NCBI GenBank assembly: GCA_947494675.1
Contig: CANLVP010000003.1
Location: 483,791-547,790 of the forward strand
DNA from: an uncultured Paracoccaceae bacterium
Lineage (GTDB): Bacteria > Pseudomonadota > Alphaproteobacteria > Rhodobacterales > Rhodobacteraceae
DNA: 64,000 nt
Direction of reading: 5' to 3'
Shown: one piece after another, positions 1-7,739 of the stretch
Layout of the letters: each line of letters opens with the position of its first letter
Numbering within the stretch: position 1 is the stretch's first letter
The notes under the pieces: generated by a model
Seen by the model: the letters and a program-made list of their open reading frames with translations, nothing else
Told to the model about the DNA's origin: nothing
The model's database searches: none
Position numbers and translations under genes: made by a program

Positions 1-183
1 GAAGACGGCATCTGGCCGAACTTCACAGCGACAATTTCCACCGGTGGACCAGAGCCGCTGCTGGAAGACTTCAAGTCGCTGCAGTCCGTCTTCACCAACA
101 TGGTGCAGGGCATCCTGCTTGAGGACGACACCGTGGACAACCTTGTGACGATCGCTGGTGAAGAGCTCGACGACGCTCTCTAA
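1..183 (+). CDS. ABC transporter solute-binding protein, C-terminal end (partial)
   Basis: Frame 1 is open from the first base to the TAA at 181-183 and gives 60 residues of a C-terminus. The acidic helical text, with motifs such as FTNMVQGIL and VDNLVTIAGEELDDAL, resembles the end of family 1 sugar-binding proteins, in which the last helices pack on the C-lobe. The gene continues upstream of the window, so neither its start nor its signal peptide can be seen. A strong hairpin and then a sugar-type ABC ATPase follow, which supports a periplasmic sugar-binding role, probably for an amino sugar or amino-sugar oligosaccharide given the downstream nag genes. Family assignment rests mostly on context. 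Confidence 0.6.
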   Translation, partial: EDGIWPNFTATISTGGPEPLLEDFKSLQSVFTNMVQGILLEDDTVDNLVTIAGEELDDAL

Positions 184-196
184 GGCGACCTCCCGG

Positions 197-227
197 CCCC
201 GGGCGGCGACCACACCGTCGCCCGGGG
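197..227 (+). terminator. Stable hairpin after the solute-binding-protein gene
   Basis: Arms CCCCGGGCGGCG (197-208) and CGTCGCCCGGGG (216-227) pair over 12 positions with one G-U wobble and a 7 nt loop. It lies 13 nt after the stop codon. No U-run follows, so mRNA 3' end protection or partial attenuation before the ATPase gene is more likely than full termination. Confidence 0.6.
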
Positions 228-264
228 TTCAACCCACCCCTCTTTTGATCGATTGGACGGATCC

Positions 265-1365
265 ATGGCGACGCTCTCTCTCAATGCCATCAACAAGTCG
301 TTTGGCAGCGCAAAGGTGCTGCATGACATCAGCCTTGCGATTGAGGACAAGGAATTCGTGGTCTTCGTAGGCCCGTCGGGCTGCGGAAAATCGACACTGC
401 TGCGGATCATCGCGGGCCTCGAAGAAGCCACATCAGGCGCGATTGTGATCGGTGGGGAAGACGTCAGCGCAGCCCCACCGGTTGAGCGCGGCATTTCCAT
501 GGTGTTCCAATCCTATGCGCTTTACCCGCACCTGAGCGTTTATGAAAACATCGCCTTCCCCTTGCGGGTCCAAAAGCTGGAAAAGGCCGATATGGACAGC
601 CGCGTCCAGCGTGCTGCTGACATTCTGCAACTGACGGATAAGTTGCAACTCAAGCCCGGCCAGCTGTCGGGCGGGCAACGCCAGCGCGTCGCCATTGGCC
701 GGTCGATTGTGCGCAATCCCAAGGTATTTTTGTTCGACGAGCCGCTGTCGAACCTCGACGCAGCCCTGCGCGGCGATATGCGTGTTGAACTCAGCCAATT
801 GCATCAAAGCCTTGATGCCACGATGGTCTATGTCACCCACGATCAGGTGGAGGCGATGACCATGGCCGACCGGATCGTCGTTCTGAACGGCGGACGGGTC
901 GAACAATTCGGCACGCCGATGGAGCTTTACCATCACCCCAAAACCAAATTTGTGGCCTCCTTCATTGGACAGCCGAACATGAACCTGGTCCCCGCCACCG
1001 TGCAGGGCGTCGACGCGAGTGGCGTCAAGGTAGAGCTGCAAGGCGGCTACCAAATGGTTCTGCCGGTTGAGGCATCTACCGTGAACTCCGGCGACAAGGT
1101 TGAGGTCGGTATCCGCCCGGAACATGTCACCCTTGGGTCCGAGGGGCTCGAGATTTCGGTAAACGTGCTTGAGCGTTTGGGCGGCGTGTCGATCACCTAT
1201 GGCACCATTGGCGGCGACACGCGATTCTGCGCCTCGCTTCCCGGTGATGCCGTGATCGCCGAAGGAGCACCCATGACCCTGAGTGTCGCACCCGGCGATT
1301 GCCATGTGTTCGACGCCGCAGGCGACGTGCTGCGCCGCAAGGCCGCACCCGCTTTGGTCGCTTGA
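265..1365 (+). CDS. Sugar ABC transporter ATP-binding protein (MsmK/UgpC/MalK type)
   Basis: A 366-residue ATPase that energises import of a sugar. It has Walker A GPSGCGKST near residue 37, the signature LSGGQRQRVAIGRS, Walker B VFLFDEPLSNLD and the switch histidine in YVTHDQVEAMT. A C-terminal regulatory OB-fold part follows (from about residue 235), as in MalK/UgpC. The ATG at 265 is chosen because the protein then begins MATLSLNAINKSFG like its relatives; an in-frame TTG at 253 would add only four residues. It follows the solute-binding protein and precedes amino-sugar catabolic genes. The permeases presumably lie upstream of the window. Stand-alone MsmK-like ATPases can serve several importers, so this one may be shared. 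Confidence 0.92.
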   Translation: MATLSLNAINKSFGSAKVLHDISLAIEDKEFVVFVGPSGCGKSTLLRIIAGLEEATSGAIVIGGEDVSAAPPVERGISMVFQSYALYPHLSVYENIAFPLRVQKLEKADMDSRVQRAADILQLTDKLQLKPGQLSGGQRQRVAIGRSIVRNPKVFLFDEPLSNLDAALRGDMRVELSQLHQSLDATMVYVTHDQVEAMTMADRIVVLNGGRVEQFGTPMELYHHPKTKFVASFIGQPNMNLVPATVQGVDASGVKVELQGGYQMVLPVEASTVNSGDKVEVGIRPEHVTLGSEGLEISVNVLERLGGVSITYGTIGGDTRFCASLPGDAVIAEGAPMTLSVAPGDCHVFDAAGDVLRRKAAPALVA

Positions 1366-1375
1366 GGATACCGCA

Positions 1376-2635
1376 ATGAAAGTCGTCACCGCAGGGATCG
1401 GATTACGCGCGGCACATGTGCTGTCGATCCTCAAAGACGCCATGCCAGAGGCTGAACTTGTGGGTTACTACGACCCGCAACCCGCCTCTGCGCTTGAGGT
1501 GGATAGCGAGACCATTAGCCACGCGGCGGCGCTGGAACTGGTGGTGGACCAAACCTATCCCGGCTTTCCCAAAGCCCCGCAAATCAAGCAATTGAAAGAA
1601 GGCTTTGCCGCCTGCGCCGACCTGCGCCGCGCCACGCCCCGGTTTGACGACATTGACGAGATGCTGGCCGCCACGAAGCCGGACCTGTTCTTTGTCGGCT
1701 CACCCAACAGCTTTCACCTTGACCACATCAAGGCGGGCCTGAAGGCGGGCGTGCGCATTTTCACCGAAAAGCCTGTGGTCACGACCAAGGACGACACGAT
1801 GGAACTGGCCGCCCTCTTGGCCGAACACGGCACCGACCGCGTCATGGTGGGTCTGGTGCTGCGCTATTCGCAGCATATGGTCGATCTGCGCGCGGTCCTG
1901 GATGATCTTGGCCCCATCGTCTCGCTTGAGGCAAACGAGCATATCGCCCCTTATCACGGCGCATTCTTTATGCGCGACTGGCGGCGCATGGTGTCGTGGT
2001 CGGGTGGTTTCATGTTGGAAAAGTGCTGCCACGACATCGACATCTACAACATGGTGACCGCCTCTCGCCCTGTCAAAGTCGCGAGCTTTGGGGGCCGCAA
2101 ATCCTTTGTGCCCCAGAATGCGCCAACCGCGAACCTTGAGAACGACATCATGCACCACAAGCCGTCGGTCTGGAACAACACCGGGGACGCCTTCCATTCA
2201 GACGGCGACATCATCGACCACCAGACGGCGCTGCTGCAATACGAGAGCGGTGCGACGCTGGCGTTTCACACCAACCTCAACGTGCCAGATGAACACAGGC
2301 GGTTTTGCGTGATGGGCACTCACGGCATGGCCGAGGGCGATTTTGTCCGCGGCAACCTCAAGGCCACCGCCCGCGATGGATCGGTGATCGCGGACCATGA
2401 CTATACGCAAATGGATGACGCCCGCGCGTCTTCTCACTACGGCGCGGATCACATGATGGTCGACGATATCGTGGCCTTCCTGCGCGGCGAGGCTGACAGC
2501 CTTCCGGTGGGTGTCGTTGACGCGCTCGAGGCGGGTTTGGTCGCCATGGCATTGGATGACGCAAGGATCAACGGCGCGATGGTCGATATGACCGCCACAT
2601 GGCGCGCCTTTGACGCATATGGATTACGGACATGA
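1376..2635 (+). CDS. Gfo/Idh/MocA family oxidoreductase
   Basis: A 419-residue NAD(P)-dependent oxidoreductase-like protein. The N-terminal Rossmann fold starts MKVVTAGIGLRAAHVL, and the family EKP motif is visible in FTEKPVVTT. The C-terminal alpha/beta domain carries the sugar-site motif CCHDIDIYN, whose His/Asp usually take part in catalysis. The ATG at 1376, 10 nt after the ATPase stop, gives the normal length; the longer frame starting at 1283 overlaps the ATPase and adds unrelated residues. Members oxidise or epimerise sugars, and some break glycosidic bonds through 3-keto intermediates. The operon lacks an obvious glycosidase, so such a role on an amino-sugar glycoside is possible but unproven. 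It overlaps the next gene by 4 nt. Confidence 0.85.
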   Translation: MKVVTAGIGLRAAHVLSILKDAMPEAELVGYYDPQPASALEVDSETISHAAALELVVDQTYPGFPKAPQIKQLKEGFAACADLRRATPRFDDIDEMLAATKPDLFFVGSPNSFHLDHIKAGLKAGVRIFTEKPVVTTKDDTMELAALLAEHGTDRVMVGLVLRYSQHMVDLRAVLDDLGPIVSLEANEHIAPYHGAFFMRDWRRMVSWSGGFMLEKCCHDIDIYNMVTASRPVKVASFGGRKSFVPQNAPTANLENDIMHHKPSVWNNTGDAFHSDGDIIDHQTALLQYESGATLAFHTNLNVPDEHRRFCVMGTHGMAEGDFVRGNLKATARDGSVIADHDYTQMDDARASSHYGADHMMVDDIVAFLRGEADSLPVGVVDALEAGLVAMALDDARINGAMVDMTATWRAFDAYGLRT

Positions 2636-3636
2636 CGGCAGAACACAAAACCCCCGGCAGCTTGATGGCCGCTGAATCAGCTGAATGTATGACGGTTTTT
2701 GCCCGCGCCGCCTCCCAGCGTGCGGACAACATGTCGCTCGGCTCCCCCAGCGCGATCTATACCATCGCGCGCGGCTCATCGGATGCCGCGGCAAACATCT
2801 TGTCCTATGAATTCATGCGCGAGCTGGAAATCCCTGCGACCTCCCTCCCCCCGTCGGTGTTTTCGCTAGGTGCAGGTGTGAAGCTGGACGGCACCGCCGC
2901 CGTCGTCATCAGCCAATCCGGGTCAAGCGATGATCTTGTCCGCTCTTCCAAAGGTGCCGCCCTTGCGGGGGCCAAGGTCGTCGCGATCACCAACCAACCC
3001 GGCAGCGCCGTGGAAGGCGTGGCTGGAACGACGCTCACCATCAGCGCAGGCCCGGAACTGGCCGTACCCGCCACAAAGTCGGTCGTTGGGGCCATTGGTG
3101 CGGGCATGGCGCTGCTTGGGGCGGTCAAACCGAGTTATGTTGCCAAGACACAGCAAACCCTTGACGCCATTGCGAACATTACAACCCAACACCCTGATGC
3201 CGCACAACTGCAATCCGCCCTCCTGCGCGCACGGCATGTCTATGTCATCGGACGTGACACCGGTTATGGCGCAGCGCATGAGGTCGCGCTCAAGCTCAAG
3301 GAATGCTGCGCTCTGCATGCCGAGGCCTACTCAAGCTCAGAGGTTTTGCACGGCCCCCTGCAACTCGCCACCAACCCACTGATGGTGCTGATGCTGGATA
3401 CCGGACAGGACGAAGTGCAAGACAGCCTTGATCAGGCAGAGGCCCGGTTCCGCGCCACAGATTGCGACGTTCACCGCATCCGCTTGGCGGACGTGGGGTG
3501 TGGCACCATCGCACCCGCCGCCGCTGCCGCGGTCATGTTGGCATTGATGTATCCGATCATTCTTAATACCGCGCTGGCACTGGGCCACGACCCAGACGCA
3601 CCCGCAACCTTGTCGAAAGTCACACAAACCACATGA
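2632..3636 (+). CDS. SIS-domain protein, GlmS-isomerase-like (NagB-II type glucosamine-6-phosphate deaminase candidate)
   Basis: A 334-residue protein with two SIS domains. ARGSSDAAANILSYE and SQSGSSDDLVRSSKGA in the first half are the phosphosugar-binding Ser/Thr loops, and GRDTGYGAAHEVALKLKE with SSSEVLHGP in the second half matches the GlmS isomerase half. There is no glutamine amidotransferase domain, so it is not a full GlmS. In nag operons such proteins act as glucosamine-6-phosphate deaminases in place of NagB, which fits the NagA downstream, as no classical NagB is present. Its ATG overlaps the preceding stop (ATGA), and its own end overlaps a second SIS gene by 4 nt, which suggests translational coupling of the pair. 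Confidence 0.85.
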   Translation: MTAEHKTPGSLMAAESAECMTVFARAASQRADNMSLGSPSAIYTIARGSSDAAANILSYEFMRELEIPATSLPPSVFSLGAGVKLDGTAAVVISQSGSSDDLVRSSKGAALAGAKVVAITNQPGSAVEGVAGTTLTISAGPELAVPATKSVVGAIGAGMALLGAVKPSYVAKTQQTLDAIANITTQHPDAAQLQSALLRARHVYVIGRDTGYGAAHEVALKLKECCALHAEAYSSSEVLHGPLQLATNPLMVLMLDTGQDEVQDSLDQAEARFRATDCDVHRIRLADVGCGTIAPAAAAAVMLALMYPIILNTALALGHDPDAPATLSKVTQTT

Positions 3637-4685
3637 CCCAGAACCTTTCTCAATGGGCGACATGGCGCGAAATCCACAGCCAACCCGGCATCTGGCGGGA
3701 CTGGGGCGCGGCGCTGGACGTGTCCGGTCTGCGGGCCTGGATCGCCGAGCAAAGCTTTGATGAGGTCTGGTTTTCCGGCGCAGGCACCAGCGCCTATATC
3801 GGCGACATCATTGCGGCGGCTGTCAAAGGCACGCGGTCGGTGCCCAGTACCGATATCGTGGCCGACCCGGCGCATGTTTTGGCTGGCGCGCGCCCGCTGG
3901 TCGTCAGCTTTGGCCGCTCTGGCAATAGCACCGAAAGCATCGGTACGTTGGACGCGCTGGACGCACTGGCACCGAACGCCCCCCGGCTTCATATCACCTG
4001 CAACAAGGACGGCGCGCTGGCGACCCGCACCTCGGATGCACCCACCAAAGTCATCACCCTGCCCGACGCCACCCACGACGCCGGTTTCGCGATGACATCC
4101 AGCTTTTCCACAATGTTGCTGACAGCCCTCGCGCTCTTTGATGCGCCCTGCGACCTGCCATCGCGGCTGAACACGCTGGCCGATCAGATGGACGCACTGC
4201 TGGCGCGAATCGACACCGGCCCCCGACCCGAACGCGCGGTCTATGTGGGCGCAGGCCCCCTCGCCTTTGCTGCGCGCGAAGCCGCGCTAAAGGTGATGGA
4301 GCTTTCGGTAGGTCAAATGCCCGCACTCTGGGACAGCACCCTTGGCTTTCGCCACGGTCCCAAATCCTTTGTCACCGAAAGCACCGACATCACGCTTTTC
4401 GTCAGCCCGCATCAGCCCACGCGCGCCTATGACGATGATCTGACAGACGAGTTGCGCGCACAGTTTCCGAGCGCAAATGTGCAAACTGTCGGACCGGGTG
4501 GCGATATCGATGTGCCGATGCCCTTTGGCCCTGCCTGGGCCGCGCCTCTATGTGTAGCTGTAGCACAGAACAGGGGCGTGATCTGGTCGCAAAGCCTTGG
4601 CCTGAACGTCGATGACCCCTTTGTCGGCAGGTCCACACTTAGCCGCGTGGTGTCCGGTGTGCAGCTTTATCCGGTCGCGTCATGA
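3633..4685 (+). CDS. SIS-domain sugar-phosphate isomerase/deaminase (AgaS-like)
   Basis: A 350-residue second SIS protein. The first SIS loop reads WFSGAGTSAYIGDI and SFGRSGNSTESIG; the second half has AREAALKVMELS and LGFRHGPKSF, the glutamate and substrate-loop region typical of AgaS and related deaminase/isomerases. It is only distantly similar to the preceding SIS protein, so the two are not a recent duplication. AgaS-type enzymes deaminate galactosamine-6-phosphate. Tandem placement suggests either two epimeric amino-sugar phosphates are handled or the two proteins form a hetero-oligomer. Overlaps on both sides are 4 nt. Confidence 0.82.
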   Translation: MTQNLSQWATWREIHSQPGIWRDWGAALDVSGLRAWIAEQSFDEVWFSGAGTSAYIGDIIAAAVKGTRSVPSTDIVADPAHVLAGARPLVVSFGRSGNSTESIGTLDALDALAPNAPRLHITCNKDGALATRTSDAPTKVITLPDATHDAGFAMTSSFSTMLLTALALFDAPCDLPSRLNTLADQMDALLARIDTGPRPERAVYVGAGPLAFAAREAALKVMELSVGQMPALWDSTLGFRHGPKSFVTESTDITLFVSPHQPTRAYDDDLTDELRAQFPSANVQTVGPGGDIDVPMPFGPAWAAPLCVAVAQNRGVIWSQSLGLNVDDPFVGRSTLSRVVSGVQLYPVAS

Positions 4686-5632
4686 CGGCAATCGGGATCG
4701 ACCTCGGCGGCACCAAGATCGAAGCCCAAGTGTTTGACGACACATGGTCGGTGATCGCGCGCCAACGCTGCGACACGCCCGGCAACTATGATGATCTGGT
4801 CCGCGCCACGGCCGATCAAATCGGTTGGGCCACTGCTGAAGCAGGCGTCGACGCACCTGTCGGCATTGGTGCCGCAGGGCTGATCAATCCGCGCACGGGG
4901 CATGCGCTCACCGCCAATTTGGTGGCTACCGGGCATCCCTTTCCCGCCGACATCGCCACGGCCGTGGGACGTCCCATCGCTTACCTGAACGACTGCCGCG
5001 CCATGGCCTTGTCAGAGGCTGTCTTTGGCCAAGGCAAAGGTCACCGGACGGTCATGGCCCTGATCCTTGGAACGGGCATCGGGGGCGGTATTTCTGTCGA
5101 CCAAAACCTCTTGCAGGGACCGACCCAAACGGGCGGCGAATTCGGACACACATCCGCCCCCGCCCACCTTGTCGCGCGCTACGACCTTCCTATCGTGCAA
5201 TGCGGCTGCGGGCGTATGGGCTGCATTGAGACCTATGTCGCGGGGCCCGGCCTTTCGCGTATCGCCAAGCATATGACCGGGCGTGATCTGACCCCGCCCG
5301 AGATTGCCGCGTTGCGCGCCACCACGATGGCCCCCGTTTGGGAGGCATGGTGCGCGCTGACCGCCGATCTGCTGCATACGCTCACGCTCACGGTCGATCC
5401 CGATCTGATCGTGTTGGGCGGCGGGCTGACCCATATCGACAACCTGATCCCCGAGCTGACAAAAGCGGCAGAAACTGCGCAACTCTCCGGCTTTGGCACG
5501 TGCCCCTTGGTGTTGGCGCAGGGAGGTGAAACAAGCGGCGCGCGAGGTGCAGCCTATGCCGCGTGGCAGGACCAGAAAACGACGAGTGGACAGCTACAAA
5601 TGATGGCCCAGCGCAGCGCGGAGGATAAGTGA
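4682..5632 (+). CDS. nagK: ROK family sugar kinase, probable N-acetylglucosamine kinase
   Basis: A 316-residue ROK kinase expected to phosphorylate an N-acetylhexosamine at O6 with ATP in the cytoplasm. The phosphate-1 loop is IGIDLGGTKIEAQV at the N-terminus. The catalytic Asp lies in YLNDCRAMALSEA. The ROK zinc site is complete: GGEFGHTS supplies the histidine, and CGCGRMGCIET supplies the cysteines. The glycine-rich LGTGIGGGI and VLGGGLTH motifs are also present. Because the operon brings in the sugar by an ABC system rather than a PTS, a kinase is needed to make the NagA substrate, which supports the call. Sugar specificity (GlcNAc, GalNAc or ManNAc) cannot be read from the sequence. Confidence 0.85.
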   Translation: MTAIGIDLGGTKIEAQVFDDTWSVIARQRCDTPGNYDDLVRATADQIGWATAEAGVDAPVGIGAAGLINPRTGHALTANLVATGHPFPADIATAVGRPIAYLNDCRAMALSEAVFGQGKGHRTVMALILGTGIGGGISVDQNLLQGPTQTGGEFGHTSAPAHLVARYDLPIVQCGCGRMGCIETYVAGPGLSRIAKHMTGRDLTPPEIAALRATTMAPVWEAWCALTADLLHTLTLTVDPDLIVLGGGLTHIDNLIPELTKAAETAQLSGFGTCPLVLAQGGETSGARGAAYAAWQDQKTTSGQLQMMAQRSAEDK

Positions 5633-6771
5633 TGACAGACGTCTGGATCGCGCCAGAGCAGTTGTTCGATGGGCAAAACGTCCTGACCGGGCAGGCTATT
5701 CGCGTGGTCAACGATCAGGTCACCGACCTTGCCCCTGCCCCGCCATCAGCCCACCGGGTCAAAGGCTGCCTGACCCCCGGATTTGTCGATTTACAGGTCA
5801 ACGGCGGTGGCGGCGTCATGCTCAACAGCACACCAACGCCGGAAGGCATCGCAACAATCGCTGCGGCCCATCGCCAGCTTGGCACCGTCGCAATCATGCC
5901 TACGGTCATCACGGATGCGCCTGATGTGCTCTACCGGGCCGCAGAGGCTGCGATTGCCGCCGCCGATCAAGACGGGATCGTCGGCCTGCATATCGAGGGC
6001 CCGCATATCTCAATGGCGCGGCGCGGCACCCATGATGCGGCCCATATTCGCGCCTTGGATGGCCGCACGATGGACGTCGTGGCAAATCTCCGCCAGCAAG
6101 GTGTGGCGGTGATGATCACGCTGGCCCCAGAGGCTGCAACGACCGCACAAATCGCAACGCTTGCTGGCATCGGGGCGGTGGTGTCCATCGGCCATACCGA
6201 TGCCCCCGCCGAAGACGTCGAAGCCGCAATTGCGGCCGGTGCCACCTGTGCCACGCATCTTTTTAACGCCATGTCCGCGATGACGGGCCGTGCACCGGGC
6301 GCAGTGGGCGCGATCATCAATTCGACCGTCCGATCTGGCATTATCTGCGACGGCCATCACGTCGATGACCGCATGATCCGGTTGGCCTTGCGGGCGCGGC
6401 CTGCGGATAACCTGATGTTTCTAGTCTCGGACGCCATGGCCACGGTCGGTGGCCCCGACCATTTTGACCTTTACGGCCAGGACGTGCGCCTTGACGGTGG
6501 CCGCCTGATCAACATCGAAGGCAATCTGGCCGGTGCCCATGTCACCCAAGCGCAGGGCGTCGCGCGCCTTGTCTCCCACGTCGGTGCCTCGCTCGTAGAA
6601 GCGCTGCGCATGGCCGTGACCACCCCAGCAAACCTGATGGGCCAAGACCACCGCGCCCAGATCATCGGGCAGAAGACACGCAATCTGGTGCTCTTGTCGC
6701 CCGACATGTCTCAGGTGGCCTCGATTGCCGATAGCCTTGCAGGGCTGATGACAAACGATGCCGCCGAATAA
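5632..6771 (+). CDS. nagA: N-acetylglucosamine-6-phosphate deacetylase
   Basis: A 379-residue amidohydrolase-superfamily enzyme that removes acetate from N-acetylglucosamine-6-phosphate. Visible family motifs are LTPGFVDLQVNGGGGV, the metal glutamate in GLHIEGPHIS, metal histidines in SIGHTDAPAED and CATHLFNAMSAM, and the catalytic Asp in FLVSDAMATVGG. The substrate loop GAVGAIINS is also recognisable. The ATG at 5632 shares one base with the stop of the kinase gene (TGATG); a GTG one codon earlier is possible. It is the best-recognised enzyme of the operon and fixes its role as amino-sugar catabolism. Confidence 0.95.
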   Translation: MTDVWIAPEQLFDGQNVLTGQAIRVVNDQVTDLAPAPPSAHRVKGCLTPGFVDLQVNGGGGVMLNSTPTPEGIATIAAAHRQLGTVAIMPTVITDAPDVLYRAAEAAIAAADQDGIVGLHIEGPHISMARRGTHDAAHIRALDGRTMDVVANLRQQGVAVMITLAPEAATTAQIATLAGIGAVVSIGHTDAPAEDVEAAIAAGATCATHLFNAMSAMTGRAPGAVGAIINSTVRSGIICDGHHVDDRMIRLALRARPADNLMFLVSDAMATVGGPDHFDLYGQDVRLDGGRLINIEGNLAGAHVTQAQGVARLVSHVGASLVEALRMAVTTPANLMGQDHRAQIIGQKTRNLVLLSPDMSQVASIADSLAGLMTNDAAE

Positions 6772-7492
6772 GCCCATCACGCTTGAGATTTGCGTCGATG
6801 CGCCCAGCACGCTCGCCGCCCTGCCCGGCCTTGCAGACCGGATCGAGCTCTGCAGCGGCCTTGATGTCGCGGGCTTGACCCCGGACGCTGGCCTGATGGA
6901 ATGTGCCGCCGCAACGGGCATCGAGACCCATGCCCTCATCCGGCCCCGATCCGGCGACTTCAAGATGGAGGCAGCCGACCTGACTGTCGCTGTCGCCAGC
7001 ATCCACATGGCATCGCAAATTGGTCTGGCCGGTGTCGTCATAGGGGCCGAACGTGACGGTGCCATCGACCGAGATGCGCTTGAGACCATGACGCGGGCCG
7101 CCGACGGAATGGTCGTGACGCTGCACCGGGTCATTGATGTAGTGGACGATCCTGTCGCGGCACTGGAGGCCGCAATCGACCTCGGCATTACGCGTGTCCT
7201 CACCTCTGGCGGAGCCCCAACCGCCGCCGCAGGCATCGCGGGCCTTAACCGCCTGCACGCCGCCGCCGCTGGCCGGATTGAGGTGATGGCCGGCGCAGGG
7301 ATCACCAGCCGGACGCTGCCAGACCTCATCGCAAAGACCCAAGTCACATCATTCCACGCATCCTGCTCAGCGAAGACCCCCATCGATCCGCGCTATGCCG
7401 CGTTTGGATTTGGCGATGCCTCCCGTACCATCGATCTGGACGAAGTGGCCCGCCTCAATGCGATCTGCCGTGCGGGTCGGATTTCGGAGTGA
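6758..7492 (+). CDS. cutC: CutC family protein
   Basis: A 244-residue TIM-barrel protein. Family motifs are LEICVDAPSTL at the start, DRIELCSGLDVAGLTP, HALIRPRSGDF, HRVIDVVDDP, RVLTSGGAPTAA and VMAGAGITS. It overlaps nagA by 14 nt and ends the operon. CutC was named for copper tolerance in E. coli, but that role has been questioned. Its tight coupling to nagA here suggests a sugar-linked function for this member, which is inference only. Confidence 0.88.
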   Translation: MPPNKPITLEICVDAPSTLAALPGLADRIELCSGLDVAGLTPDAGLMECAAATGIETHALIRPRSGDFKMEAADLTVAVASIHMASQIGLAGVVIGAERDGAIDRDALETMTRAADGMVVTLHRVIDVVDDPVAALEAAIDLGITRVLTSGGAPTAAAGIAGLNRLHAAAAGRIEVMAGAGITSRTLPDLIAKTQVTSFHASCSAKTPIDPRYAAFGFGDASRTIDLDEVARLNAICRAGRISE

Positions 7493-7669
7493 CACGACCA
7501 AAACGCAACATCACATCATGGCTAGCTGTAAAATCGATGGACTTTGTTTTGTTATCCATGTGTCGCCAAATGAGTGGACCCAGACTCCGCATTTGGCTCC
7601 GCTCTTTGATGGAAGTGGTTACTCGTCAATCGGTATTTACTACCTAACTTAGGTCCACGAGCCCAAATT

Positions 7670-7714
7670 GCGCCTTCGCTTCTTTTCTCAAGAAAAGTCC
7701 TTCAAAGAAGGCGC
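7670..7714. terminator. Composite hairpin between convergent operons
   Basis: Outer arms GCGCCTTC (7670-7677) and GAAGGCGC (7707-7714) enclose an inner hairpin CTTTTC-TCAA-GAAAAG. It sits between the cutC stop and the convergent hyuB1 stop at 7740, so it probably serves as a bidirectional terminator. The remaining bases between 7493 and 7669 hold nothing I recognise. Confidence 0.5.
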
Positions 7715-7739
7715 AAATAACTGAAAGTACCTCATTTTG

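Noticed and set aside
433-1443. Long minus-strand open frame (336 codons) opposite the MsmK-like ATPase
   Set aside because: It lies antisense to a clear ATPase with all motifs; its text is His/Gly-rich and has no family features. Such long antisense frames are common in GC-rich genes.
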